A stretch of 64,000 bases of DNA from Actinomadura xylanilytica. GTDB taxonomy: Bacteria; Actinomycetota; Actinomycetes; Streptosporangiales; Streptosporangiaceae. How positions within the stretch are numbered: position 1 is the first letter of the stretch; each line of letters opens with the position of its first letter. Below the pieces are notes generated by a model. It was not told where the DNA came from. It searched no databases and worked only from the letters and a program-made list of their open reading frames with translations. This document shows positions 16,285-24,602 of this stretch, in pieces. The stretch is from contig NZ_JASNWE010000001.1 of NCBI RefSeq assembly GCF_030283145.1, positions 2,336,868 to 2,400,867 of the forward strand, in the 5' to 3' direction. A program made the position numbers and the translations under genes.

Positions 16285-19221
16285 ATGACGAGCCCCGTCC
16301 TGGTGGGCCGGTCGGCCGAGCTGGACCGGCTGCGGTCGGCGTTCGCCGCCGCGCCCGGGGCCGTCCTGGTCGGCGGCGAGGCCGGGCTGGGCAAGACCCG
16401 CCTGATCAGGGAGTTCGCGGCCACGCTGGAACCCGACGCGCGGCTGCTGGTCGGCGGCTGCCTGGAGCTGGGCTCGGACGGCCTGCCGTTCGCCCCGTTC
16501 ACCACCGTGCTGCGCGACCTGGTCCGCGACATCGGCATCGCGGGCGTCGCCGAGCTGCTGCCCCGGTCGGGCACCGCGGGGCTGGCCCGGCTGCTGCCCG
16601 AGTTTGGCGAGCCCGAGACCGACCCCGCGTCCGGCGAGGAGCGGGCCCGGCTGTTCGAGCTGATGCTGACGCTGCTGGAGCGGCTGGCCGAGCGCGGCCC
16701 GGTGCTGCTGGTGATCGAGGACGCGCACTGGGCCGACCGGTCCACCCGCGACCTGCTGACCTTCCTGATCCGCAACGTCGGCGTCGCGCCGCTGCTGATC
16801 GTGGTGACGTTCCGGACCGACGAGCTGCACCGCACCCACCCGCTGCGGACGATGCTCGCCGGGCTCGACCGGGTCGACCGCGTCCACCGGATCGAGCTGA
16901 CCAGGCTCTCGCACGCCGACGTCGCCGCGCTGGCCGCCCGGCGGCTCGGGCACGAGCCGGCGCCGGACCTGGTCGACCGGGTGCACGCGCGCAGCGAGGG
17001 CAACCCGCTGTTCGTCGAGGCGCTGCTCGACGAGGACGGCACGCTGGCCTGCGAGCTGCCCGAGTCGCTGCGCGACCTGCTGCTGATCGGCGTGCAGCGG
17101 CTGCCCGAGGAGACCCAGGACGTGCTCCGCGACGCCTCCGGCGGCGGCACCCGCCTCGAGCACGCGCTCCTCAGCGCCGTGTCCGGGCTGGACGACCCCG
17201 CGCTGACCCGGGTGCTCAGGCCCGCCGTCGCGGCCGGCGTGCTGGTCGTCGACGGCGACGGCTACGCGTTCCGGCACGCGCTGATCCGCGAGGCCATCCA
17301 CGACGACCTGCTGCCCGGCGAGCACACCCGCCTGCACACCCGCTACGCCCAGGCGCTGGAGAACGACGCCGGGCTCGTCCCGCCCGGACGGCTCTGGGTC
17401 GAGCTGAGCCACCACTGGAACTCGGCGCACGACGCCACCTGGGCGCTGGTGAGCGCGTGGCGGGCGGCGGGCGACACCCGCAAGGCCGCCGCCTACGCCG
17501 AGTGCCTGACCATGCTGTCGCGCGTCCTGAAACTCTGGGACCGGGTGCCGGACGCCGCCGAACGCCTCGGCGCGTCCCATCTGCGGGTGCTGGAGAAGGC
17601 GGTCGCCACCGCCGACCTGGCCGGCGAGTTCGAGCTCGGCATCAAGCTGGCCACCGCGGCCCTCCGCGTGCTCGACGACGCCGACCCGCCGCACGCCCCG
17701 CAGACCCGCGTCACGCACCGCGCCAGGCTGCTGGAGCAGCGCGGCAAGATGTCCTACCAGCTGGCCAAGCACGGCTTCATCGAGGACCTGCGCGAGGCGG
17801 TCGAGCTGCTGCCGGCCGACCCGCCGAACCTCGACCGGGCCGGCGCGCTCAACACCCTGGCCCAGTACGGGCGGCTGCTGCACGGCACCGAGGAGGCGAC
17901 CCGCGCCGCCCGCGAGTCGCTCGCCATCGCGCGCGAGCTCGGCGACATCACGGCCGAGGCGCACGCGCTGCTCACCCTGTCCTGCGTCAACATCGACTAC
18001 GGCGAGGGCGCCGACCAGGACGCCGACGAGCACCGGCAGACCGAGAACTCGCTCCGCAAGGCGCACGAGATCGCCCATCAGGCCGGCGGCACGGCCCTGC
18101 GGATGCGCGTCGCGGTCAACCTGTCGCACTACCTGGAGGGCGCCGGACGGCACGAGGAGGCCATCAAGGTCGCCGGCGAGGGCATCGAGCACGCCCGGGA
18201 ACGCGGGCTGGGACGCACCCACGGATCGTTCCTGGCCATCAACATGGCCGAGCCGATGGTGGCCCTCGGCCGCTGGGACGAGGCGCACGAGGTGCTGCGG
18301 CAGGCCCTCGACCAGAACCCGCCGCTCACCATCCGCACCTCGCTGTTCGTGCTCGCGGGCGAGATCGCGCTCGGCCGCGGCGACCTCGCCGAGGCCGCGG
18401 CCAGGCTCGCCCAGGCCCGCACCGTGATGTGGCGCAAGACCCAGGACCTGTTCGCGGGCATCCGGCTGGAGACGGCCCTCGCCCTGGCCGAGGGCCGGCC
18501 CGCCGAGGCGCTCGAGGCGCTGCGTCCGGTGCTCGCCCACCCGGGGCTGCCCGACGACGCCCGCTACTCCTGGCCAGTGCTGGTGCTCGGCGCGGCGGCC
18601 TGCGCCGAACTGGGCGAGCAGGCCCGGCTGGACGGACGGCCCGCGTTCCCGCTGCTCGAGGAGCGGGCCGCCGCCCTCCAAACGCGCGGCGCCGCGCAGC
18701 GGGCCCACCGCGCCACCTTCCACGCGCACACCACCCGCGTGCACGGCGAATCCGATCCGCGCGCCTGGGACGACGCCGCCGCGGCATGGGCGGAGCTCGG
18801 CCGCGTCTACCCGTGGGCCGAGACGCTGACCTACGCCGCCGAGGCCGCGATCGGAGTCGGCGACCGCGAGCGCGCCGCCGACCGGCTGCGCCGCGCCGCC
18901 GAGCTCGCCGACGGCCTGCGCGCCCGGCCGCTGCGCGACCGCATCACCGCGCTGTCGCGCCGCGCCCGGCTGCCCGGCGAGGCCAACGGCCACGCGCCCC
19001 GCCGCGGCGGCGGCACGCTCGGGCTGACCCCGCGCGAGCTGGAGGTGCTCAGGCTGGTCGCCGACGGGCACAGCAACCGCGACATCGCCACGGCCCTGTT
19101 CATCTCGGCGAAGACGGCCAGCGTGCACGTCTCGAACATCCTGGCCAAGCTGGAGGTGGCCAGCCGGGGCGAGGCCGCCGCGACGGCCCACCGCCTGTCC
19201 CTTTTCGCGCCCGGCACCTGA
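16285..19221 (+). CDS. large LuxR-family ATPase regulator (LAL/MalT-like)
   Basis: A 978-residue transcription regulator: an N-terminal AAA-type ATPase with Walker A GGEAGLGKTRLI (about 30-41) and Walker B VLLVIEDAHWAD, a long helical TPR-like middle region (about 350-880), and a C-terminal LuxR helix-turn-helix (TPRELEVLRLVADGHSNRDIATALFIS, then a recognition helix). Such proteins bind a ligand and ATP, oligomerise and activate nearby operons; the ligand is unknown. I prefer ATG 16285, which has GAGGTGA 8 nt upstream; GTG 16273 and 16279 are possible. It stands alone between an acyl-CoA enzyme and a gene-poor stretch. Confidence 0.92.
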   Translation: MTSPVLVGRSAELDRLRSAFAAAPGAVLVGGEAGLGKTRLIREFAATLEPDARLLVGGCLELGSDGLPFAPFTTVLRDLVRDIGIAGVAELLPRSGTAGLARLLPEFGEPETDPASGEERARLFELMLTLLERLAERGPVLLVIEDAHWADRSTRDLLTFLIRNVGVAPLLIVVTFRTDELHRTHPLRTMLAGLDRVDRVHRIELTRLSHADVAALAARRLGHEPAPDLVDRVHARSEGNPLFVEALLDEDGTLACELPESLRDLLLIGVQRLPEETQDVLRDASGGGTRLEHALLSAVSGLDDPALTRVLRPAVAAGVLVVDGDGYAFRHALIREAIHDDLLPGEHTRLHTRYAQALENDAGLVPPGRLWVELSHHWNSAHDATWALVSAWRAAGDTRKAAAYAECLTMLSRVLKLWDRVPDAAERLGASHLRVLEKAVATADLAGEFELGIKLATAALRVLDDADPPHAPQTRVTHRARLLEQRGKMSYQLAKHGFIEDLREAVELLPADPPNLDRAGALNTLAQYGRLLHGTEEATRAARESLAIARELGDITAEAHALLTLSCVNIDYGEGADQDADEHRQTENSLRKAHEIAHQAGGTALRMRVAVNLSHYLEGAGRHEEAIKVAGEGIEHARERGLGRTHGSFLAINMAEPMVALGRWDEAHEVLRQALDQNPPLTIRTSLFVLAGEIALGRGDLAEAAARLAQARTVMWRKTQDLFAGIRLETALALAEGRPAEALEALRPVLAHPGLPDDARYSWPVLVLGAAACAELGEQARLDGRPAFPLLEERAAALQTRGAAQRAHRATFHAHTTRVHGESDPRAWDDAAAAWAELGRVYPWAETLTYAAEAAIGVGDRERAADRLRRAAELADGLRARPLRDRITALSRRARLPGEANGHAPRRGGGTLGLTPRELEVLRLVADGHSNRDIATALFISAKTASVHVSNILAKLEVASRGEAAATAHRLSLFAPGT

Positions 19222-19264
19222 GCCGCCGCGCCCGGCCCTGAACCACCGCGCCCGGCACCTGAGC
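19206..19264 (+). repeat. tandem repeat spanning the luxR stop codon
   Basis: The 18-mer CGCGCCCGGCACCTGAGC occurs at 19206-19223 (containing the stop TGA) and again exactly at 19247-19264, with a diverged copy at 19227-19243. The period is 20-21 nt. It looks like slipped-strand duplication of the gene's last codons into the 3' flank. Confidence 0.8.
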
Positions 19265-19665
19265 GGGCCGGGACCGGCTGGAACCGGCTGCCGGGACGGC
19301 TGGGCGCCCCGGGCACGCAGTGCCTCGGGGCGCCGGCTCTGGAGCGGCCACCGAATCCGTGCGCGGTCCGGATCCGACGGCGGGGACCACCCCTCCCGGG
19401 CCCCCGTCGCCGGATCGTCGGACCACACGGGAACTTCAGTGGCTGGCCTTCTGAGAACACGACCCGCGGAAGTACGCGGCACTTCTCCGCATGGAGAGGC
19501 GGTCCGTGGCTCGTCCGGCCGCTGCCCAGTCTTCTAGGAGCGGGCACGGGCGGGCATCGGGAGACATCCCGATGTGAGTACCTAAAAGCCGTCGGTAGGG
19601 CGTCAGGCCCTTCCCGCACGGGGCTGCCGGCGGAGTACCGACCACCCGGCGCCGGGAACCCGCGC

Positions 19666-19698
19666 GGGGACAGGTCCCGTGTGGAGGGACCTGTCCCC
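19666..19698. terminator. 13-bp perfect hairpin
   Basis: GGGGACAGGTCCC (19666-19678), a 7-nt loop and GGGACCTGTCCCC (19686-19698) form a 13-bp perfect stem midway in the gene-free region. It lacks a downstream T-run on either side, so it may terminate luxR or the minus-strand methyltransferase transcript only as an I-shaped terminator, or belong to a structured RNA. Confidence 0.5.
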
Positions 19699-19942
19699 GA
19701 AAGTATGCCGGCGCGGCACCGGCCCGGACTCCGCCGTCCGAGGGCCGTGCTGCCGAAGAGACGCGGCGCCGAAGGCGAACGGCGCCGGAAGGAGAGGCGA
19801 CGCCGGAGAGCCCGGCGCCTTGAGAGTGCGGCACCTGCGCATTCGACGCCGGAAGACGCGGCGTCGGCGGGGTGCAGGGCCGGCGGGATCAGCGGGTTTG
19901 GTCGGCGCGGCTCGGGTGAGCCGCTCGGATGAGCGGGCTGGT

Positions 19943-19991
19943 CGAGCGGATCCCGTCGAGCGGTCTGCCGAGCGGATCCCGGTCGAGCGGT
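19943..19991. repeat. two-copy direct repeat, period 26
   Basis: CGAGCGGATCCCGTCGAGCG plus T at 19943-19964 and the same sequence with one extra G at 19969-19991. It lies just 3' of the methyltransferase gene on the minus strand (stop at 20010). Likely slipped-strand duplication. Confidence 0.75.
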
Positions 19992-20009
19992 GAGCGGGTT
20001 CGGTAGGGG

Positions 20010-20828
20010 TCAGCGCGGGACGCGCGCGACGCAGAAGACGGTCTGCCCGAACGGCGGCCGGATGGCGCGCTCCAGGGTCCGGGTGACCGGGATGACGGTC
20101 CGGTCGTAGATCTTGACCAGCCGCGGGTCGGGGTAGCCGGCGCCGCCGCGGCGCACCGCGAACCACCAGGCGAGCCCGCCCAGGAAATTGATCGGCTTGA
20201 GCACCTCGGGCACCAGCCCCGCCTCGCGGACCGACCGGCCCAGCGTCTGCGGCGTGTACCGGGTGACGTGCCCGACCTTGCGGTCGAACTCGCCGTAGAG
20301 CTGCATGTAACCGGGCACCCAGACGACGATCCGGCCGCCCGGCTCGGTCACCGCGGCGAGGTCGCGCAGCGCCTGGACGTCGTCCTTGATGTGCTCCAGG
20401 ACGTTCATCATCACGACGGTGTCGACCTTCTGCCGGATGTCGATCTCGGCCGGCAGTTCCAGGTCGAGCACCTCGACGGCGTCGTTGCCGTCGTAGCGCT
20501 TGCGCAGCTCCCCGACGCAGTACGGGTCGTTGTCGCTGACGGCGAGGTAGTCGAGGCGTCCGGAGAACTGCTCGGAGAAGTGCCCGAGGCCGGACCCGAT
20601 CTCCAGCAGGGACCGGCCCACGTGCGGGGCCACGGTCTCGTACTCGTACTTGCGGTAGTTGCGGGCCTCGTCGCCGCCGAGGTGGTTCTCCAGGGCACCT
20701 TCCCCGGCGGCCGGCTGGACGAGCTCGCCGTCCCCGGCGGTGCGGACGGGCGCAGGCTTCTCAGGGCCGCTGCCGAGAACCTTCAGGAGCGTGCCTGCGA
20801 TGGACTTGTTCTGAACAGGTGACTGCAT
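20010..20828 (-). CDS. class I SAM-dependent methyltransferase
   Basis: Protein of 272 residues with a Rossmann methyltransferase domain in its middle: LLEIGSGLGHFS (motif I), YLAVSDNDPYC with the Asp at the ribose-binding strand, DTVVMMNVLEHIKDD (motif IV region) and GGRIVVWVPGY. The pattern LEIGSGLG...VLEHI..D is common in glycan- and lipid-modifying enzymes that act at the membrane; the C-terminal 90 residues contain an aromatic stretch (LGGLAWWFAVRR). ATG 20828 or GTG 20837 can start it. Substrate not identifiable. The preceding lipoate-ligase-like gene ends 149 nt upstream on the same strand. Confidence 0.85.
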   Translation of the reverse strand: MQSPVQNKSIAGTLLKVLGSGPEKPAPVRTAGDGELVQPAAGEGALENHLGGDEARNYRKYEYETVAPHVGRSLLEIGSGLGHFSEQFSGRLDYLAVSDNDPYCVGELRKRYDGNDAVEVLDLELPAEIDIRQKVDTVVMMNVLEHIKDDVQALRDLAAVTEPGGRIVVWVPGYMQLYGEFDRKVGHVTRYTPQTLGRSVREAGLVPEVLKPINFLGGLAWWFAVRRGGAGYPDPRLVKIYDRTVIPVTRTLERAIRPPFGQTVFCVARVPR

Positions 20829-20977
20829 ACATCCCACTCGCTGAGTGCGTGTGCGTTCGGCTTGTCGTTCGCCTCACCGGAGGCCGAGTCTCGCTCGGGC
20901 GTATCCGATCTCTGGCGCAAGGTCGCGCTAGTCTACCTACCCGGGTCGTCCGGCGACGCCGTGTGGTGCCTTTTTCG

Positions 20978-21772
20978 CTAGTGGGACCCCTCGCCGCTGT
21001 CGTCCGGCAACGCCAGACCCCTCCCGTACAGACCGCCTGACCCGGCAAGATGCCAGGCCCTCTCGCCGTAGCGGACGGTGTGCAGGTGGTCGCGGACCGC
21101 CCGCTCGACCGCGTCCGGACGGCGGGTGCAGGCGGCTCCGTACTCGTCCACCACGACGCTGAGCACCGCGGCGCGCACCGCGTCGAGCGTCACCTCGGGC
21201 TCGAAGTCGGCCAGCGTGCGGCGGCCCGGCCGCGGCCCGCCCGGGGCCGGATCCGACACGCCGGCGGGGACGATGTAGCGGCGGCCGTGGGGCGGCATCC
21301 GCCGCACGTGGACGGCGACGTGGGTGAGCGACGCCGAACGGGTGCGCAGCCGCGCCGCCTGGACGACGGTGCCGTCGCCGAGCGCGGCGGCGGGCAGACC
21401 GAACTCCTCGACCGCCCTCGCCACCAGCACGTCGAGGTCGGGCCGCGCGCCGGGCCGGGGGTAGGGGATCCGCGCGGGCCCGCGGCGGTGGTCCTGGTGG
21501 TGGACGAGTGTGAAGCAGAGCGTGCCGGAGTCGGTGTAGACCGCGCCCCCGCCGGTGGCCCGCCGGGCGACCTGGATCCCGTCGCGCGCGCAGGCGGCCA
21601 GGTCGGCGGCGACCGCCGCGTCCTGGAACCGGCCGAGCATCACGGTGGGCAGGGTCTGCCAGACGCGCAGCATCGGGGACGGGCGCGGCGCCGGCCCGGC
21701 GCGCACCAGCGCCTCGTCGAGGGCCAGGTTGCGAGGCGGATCACGGGTGTCGTCGACGATGACGTTGAGCAC
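20978..21772 (-). CDS. lipoate/octanoate-protein ligase-like protein
   Basis: Biotin/lipoate A/B ligase fold of 264 residues. Clear features: PxNLALDEAL near the start, MLRVWQTLPTVMLGRFQD, and RRATGGGAVYTDSGTLCFTLV, the lipoyl-AMP binding loop. However the conserved K-I/V-S-G-S block, whose lysine binds the adenylate, reads AARLRTRSASLTHVAVHV with no lysine. It may be a diverged transferase or an inactive scaffold. GTG 21772 follows AGGGGGCG; the longer frame to 21817 adds a poor N-terminus. Divergent from the IclR gene, which could control it. Confidence 0.75.
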   Translation of the reverse strand: MLNVIVDDTRDPPRNLALDEALVRAGPAPRPSPMLRVWQTLPTVMLGRFQDAAVAADLAACARDGIQVARRATGGGAVYTDSGTLCFTLVHHQDHRRGPARIPYPRPGARPDLDVLVARAVEEFGLPAAALGDGTVVQAARLRTRSASLTHVAVHVRRMPPHGRRYIVPAGVSDPAPGGPRPGRRTLADFEPEVTLDAVRAAVLSVVVDEYGAACTRRPDAVERAVRDHLHTVRYGERAWHLAGSGGLYGRGLALPDDSGEGSH

Positions 21773-21961
21773 CGATCCGCCCCCTGACGCTCTGCCGTAC
21801 CTGAAAGATATCCACATACCGCGACGAGTGCGGGCAGAGAGTTTTCAGATGGCGACACTCCGCGACACTTCCCTGGCCGGAGCGGTACGGGCGGCGGGAG
21901 GGCCACTTCCGGGAACCGCCCACCAAGCCATGACAGAAGTGATCCAATGGACCAAGTATCA

Positions 21962-21981
21962 CCAAAGGTCTTGACCCTTGG
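21962..21981. promoter_or_regulatory. candidate IclR operator
   Basis: CCAAAGGTC (21962-21970), TT, GACCCTTGG (21973-21981) matches its reverse complement at 8 of 9 positions per arm. It lies in the divergent region 25 nt before the iclR-type start and overlaps TTGACC (21971-21976). Position fits autoregulation and control of the divergent ligase-like gene. Confidence 0.5.
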
Positions 21982-22006
21982 GGGCCGGAGGGGTTCGCTG
22001 TGCGTG

Positions 22007-22768
22007 ATGGATGAGACACGGAGACCAACTCTCATCGCCTCTGTGCAGCGGGCGCTGCACCTGATGGAGGCGGTCGCGTCGCATCCGAGCGGCGCCCCCG
22101 CCAAGCAGCTCTCGCGCGAGACCGGGCTCCCCCTGGCCACCACCTACCACCTGCTGCGCACCCTCGCCCACGAGGGCTACGCGACGCGGCTGTCCGACGG
22201 CGTGTGGGTGCTCGGCGACCGGGTGCAGTCCCTGCACGGGCAGAGCCGCACCCAGCAGCTCCTCGCCCGCATCCGCCCGACCCTAGTCTCGCTGCGGGAC
22301 GAGCTCGGCGCCGCGTCCTACTTCGGCATGCACGTCGACGACGAGATCCGCATCATCGACATCGCCGACGGGCCGCGCACGCCCCGGGTCGACCTGTGGG
22401 TCGGGTTCGACGAGGCCGCGCACGCCACCGCGATCGGCAAGTGCATCCTGAGCCAGCTCGGCGAGGACCGCCGCCGCGACCACCTGGCCCGGCATCCGCT
22501 GGTCGACCTGACCCCGCACACCATCACCGAGCCGCATCGCCTGCTGAGCGCGCTGCGCACCTCCGCCGGGGTGTCCGTCGACCGCGAGGAGTACGCGCTC
22601 GGCACGAGCTGCGTGGCGGTGCCGGTGACCGACGCCACCGGCACCGCGATCGGCGCGCTGGCCGTCTCCTGCCGGGCGGGCCGGCTGCCCAAGGCCGAGG
22701 CGTCGATCCACCGGCTGCGGGCCACGGCCGCCCGCATCCAGCGCACGCTCAGCCTCAGCCTCACCTAA
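22007..22768 (+). CDS. IclR-family transcriptional regulator
   Basis: Regulator of 253 residues: an N-terminal winged helix-turn-helix (about 12-70; QRALHLMEAVASHPSGAPAK, then LSRETGLPLATTYHLLRTL) and a C-terminal effector-binding domain (about 85-250) with the conserved ATAIGKCILSQL and VDREEYALGTSCVAVPV blocks. Effectors of the family are often aromatic or small organic acids; unknown here. ATG 22007 or GTG 22004 is preceded at some distance by GGAGGGG (21987-21993). Divergent from the lipoate-ligase-like gene with a palindrome between them. Confidence 0.9.
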   Translation: MDETRRPTLIASVQRALHLMEAVASHPSGAPAKQLSRETGLPLATTYHLLRTLAHEGYATRLSDGVWVLGDRVQSLHGQSRTQQLLARIRPTLVSLRDELGAASYFGMHVDDEIRIIDIADGPRTPRVDLWVGFDEAAHATAIGKCILSQLGEDRRRDHLARHPLVDLTPHTITEPHRLLSALRTSAGVSVDREEYALGTSCVAVPVTDATGTAIGALAVSCRAGRLPKAEASIHRLRATAARIQRTLSLSLT

Positions 22769-22853
22769 GGCGTGTCTGGCAAATGCATCGCGGCGCGGCC
22801 GAGAGCCTGGAGCGGTGTCGAGGTCTCGGCGGGGAGCACTGAGGTCGAGACGG

Positions 22854-23474
22854 TCAGCGCTCCCGGACTGCGTAGGTCAGGTGCGTCACCTTCGGGGAGG
22901 GCTCCGCGCGAACCGGCTCCAGGGCCACGCGGCCCGCGTCCACACCCTCGAACAGGCGAACTCCGGAGCCGAACAGCACGGGCGACAGCGCGATCGAGAA
23001 CTCGTCGATCAGGCCGGCGTTTACGTACTCCACGATCGTCGCGCCGCCGCCCGAGATGCGGACGTCCCGGTCGCCGGCGGCCTCGCGGGCCTGGTCGAGC
23101 GCGGACTCGATGCCGTCGTTGACGAAGTGGAATGTGGTTCCACCCGGCCGCTCCCAGGGGTCACGCTTCTCGTGCGTCACGACGAAGACCGGCGTGTGGA
23201 ACGGCGGCTCCTCCGGCCACATCTGCTCGCCGGCGTCGAACATGCGCTTGCCCATCACGTTCGCGCCGGTGCGCTCGAACGTCTCCCGCACGATGTCGTT
23301 GTCGCGCCCCTCCTTGCCGCCCTCGCCGAGCTTCAGGTTCTCCCGGAAGAATCGCTGCGGGAAGACCCACGCCTGCAGTTCCATCCACTGCCGCTGCATC
23401 AATTCCTCGGGGGACTCGGGCGCGATGAACCCGTCCAGGGACATCGACACGCTGAAGAACACTTTCCCGGCCAT
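22854..23474 (-). CDS. dihydrofolate reductase/RibD-C family protein
   Basis: RibD C-terminal (DHFR-like) fold of 206 residues, starting MAGKVFFSVSMSLDGFIA and containing the NVMGKRMFDAG nucleotide-binding turn, FVVTHEKRD, the VRISGGGATIVEYVNAGLIDEF block and SPVLFGSG. The family reduces pteridine or pyrimidine substrates with NADPH, but most of these small ones are uncharacterised. The ATG shares one base with the stop of the SRPBCC gene (TGATG), so the two are translationally coupled. Third gene of the ArsR-led operon. Confidence 0.88.
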   Translation of the reverse strand: MAGKVFFSVSMSLDGFIAPESPEELMQRQWMELQAWVFPQRFFRENLKLGEGGKEGRDNDIVRETFERTGANVMGKRMFDAGEQMWPEEPPFHTPVFVVTHEKRDPWERPGGTTFHFVNDGIESALDQAREAAGDRDVRISGGGATIVEYVNAGLIDEFSIALSPVLFGSGVRLFEGVDAGRVALEPVRAEPSPKVTHLTYAVRER

Positions 23475-23980
23475 CAGTCCTCAACTCCCTTTCGAACGAT
23501 CTCGGTGACGTAGGCGGCCAGGTTGCTCAGGGTCTGCCGGCCGCCCTCGATCGCGTGGTACTTCTCGGCCGCCTCGTCGCGCAGTTCCTTGGTGGGGAAC
23601 ACCGTGCGCATCTCGATCCGGGTCGCCGCACCGTCGGGCTCGAACGTGAGGACCGACTCGAAGGCGTTCGGGTCGCCGCGGGACTCACCGTGCAGCAGCG
23701 CGATCCGCTCCGGCAGGTTGATCTCGGTCCAGGAGATCCACTCCTGGTAGTCTGTCCCGTCCGGTCCGTGCATCACGAAGTCCCACACCCCGCCGACGCG
23801 GAACTCGAACGCCCGCGTGGTGGTGGTGAACCCCTCCGGCCCCCACCATCGCGACAGGTGCCGCACCTCGGTGAACGCCTCGAACACCAGTTCCCGCGGT
23901 GCGTCGATGGCCCGGGAGATCACGATCTCGCGGTCAGCCGTCGCGGACTGGGCCGGCGCTCCTCGTCCTCTCTCGCTCAT
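23474..23980 (-). CDS. SRPBCC (AHSA1-like) domain protein
   Basis: Activator-of-Hsp90-ATPase-type START-like domain, 168 residues. The family features ISRAIDAPRELVFEAFTEVRHLSRWWGPEGF, an RVGGVWDFVMHGPDG strand, W-x-E-I-x-P-E-R and a C-terminal helix with GGRQTLSNLAAYV are all present. Such proteins bind hydrophobic ligands and often sit with an ArsR regulator, as here (3-nt gap). Not an Hsp90 co-chaperone despite the family name. Cytoplasmic. ATG 23980 has GAGGAG upstream. Confidence 0.9.
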   Translation of the reverse strand: MSERGRGAPAQSATADREIVISRAIDAPRELVFEAFTEVRHLSRWWGPEGFTTTTRAFEFRVGGVWDFVMHGPDGTDYQEWISWTEINLPERIALLHGESRGDPNAFESVLTFEPDGAATRIEMRTVFPTKELRDEAAEKYHAIEGGRQTLSNLAAYVTEIVRKGVED

Positions 23981-23983
23981 CGG

Positions 23984-24325
23984 CTACTCCTCCTGCCTTT
24001 CCTGCTTCAGGTCCTGCACATATGCGTCCAGCCGGTCGAAGCTCTCGTCCCAGAACCGCTCGAACCCGCCGGTCCACTCGTGAACCGGCCGCAGCCCGCG
24101 GGCGTCAAGGCCGTACAGGCGCTGCTTGCCTGCCCTGCGGTCCCGCACCAGCCCCACCTCCCGGAGCACCCGCAGGTGCTTGGACGCCCCCGGCTGGGTC
24201 ATCCCCAGTTCCTGGGCCAACTCGGTCACCGGCCGCTCACCCGCCCGCAGCAGCATCAGGATCTCCCTGCGCTGCGGCTCGGCGACCGCATTGAAGACGT
24301 CCGACGTCGTCGCTGCTCGTGCCAT
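23984..24325 (-). CDS. ArsR-family winged-helix regulator
   Basis: Small regulator of 113 residues with one winged helix domain: FNAVAEPQRREILMLLRAGERPVTELAQELGMTQPGASKHLRVLREVGLV. No metal-binding ELCVC motif is present, so it is of the non-metal SdpR-like type seen with AHSA1 genes. ATG 24325 lacks a ribosome binding site; an in-frame ATG at 24352 is possible. First gene of the operon with the SRPBCC and DHFR-like genes, probably self-repressing through the palindrome just upstream. Confidence 0.88.
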   Translation of the reverse strand: MARAATTSDVFNAVAEPQRREILMLLRAGERPVTELAQELGMTQPGASKHLRVLREVGLVRDRRAGKQRLYGLDARGLRPVHEWTGGFERFWDESFDRLDAYVQDLKQERQEE

Positions 24326-24334
24326 GGCACCATC

Positions 24335-24346
24335 ATATGCACATAT
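24335..24346. promoter_or_regulatory. candidate ArsR operator
   Basis: ATATG-CA-CATAT (24335-24346) is a perfect 5-bp inverted repeat with a 2-nt centre, AT-rich in a GC-rich background, 10 nt upstream of the arsR-type start. This is the form of operator used by SdpR-like ArsR regulators. Confidence 0.5.
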
Positions 24347-24602
24347 CGGCATGTGTTAGCCCGCGCCCCGCGCGATCCGCGGCCATCTGCGCGCCCGCCG
24401 GAGTCGACGCCGCCGTCTACCGCGCCGCCGTCGTCCTCAACGCCGTCATCGCCTGGACCCGGCAATTGTCAGAGACATGCCCTGGCCTGCATCTTCCAAG
24501 CCCCCGGCCCCGCGTCCTCGCCTGGCGGCTCGGACGCCAGCCGCGCTCGGGCGAGCGCGACATCGCTCCGCGCTCTGCCCGGTCCTCCTGTCCTGCGGAC
24601 GT

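Larger units (their letters stand above)
19222..20009. other. 788-nt gene-free stretch
   Basis: Several open frames cross this region, but none has a convincing start, ribosome binding site or recognisable product; they encode Arg/Gly/Ala-rich sequence typical of non-coding GC-rich DNA. It holds the luxR 3' tandem repeat, a 13-bp hairpin (19666-19698) and a 26-nt-period repeat (19943-19991). A non-coding RNA cannot be excluded. Confidence 0.6.

Noticed and set aside
16156..19482. 1108-codon minus-strand frame
   Set aside because: Antisense to the LuxR-type regulator, with no family motif or ribosome binding site.
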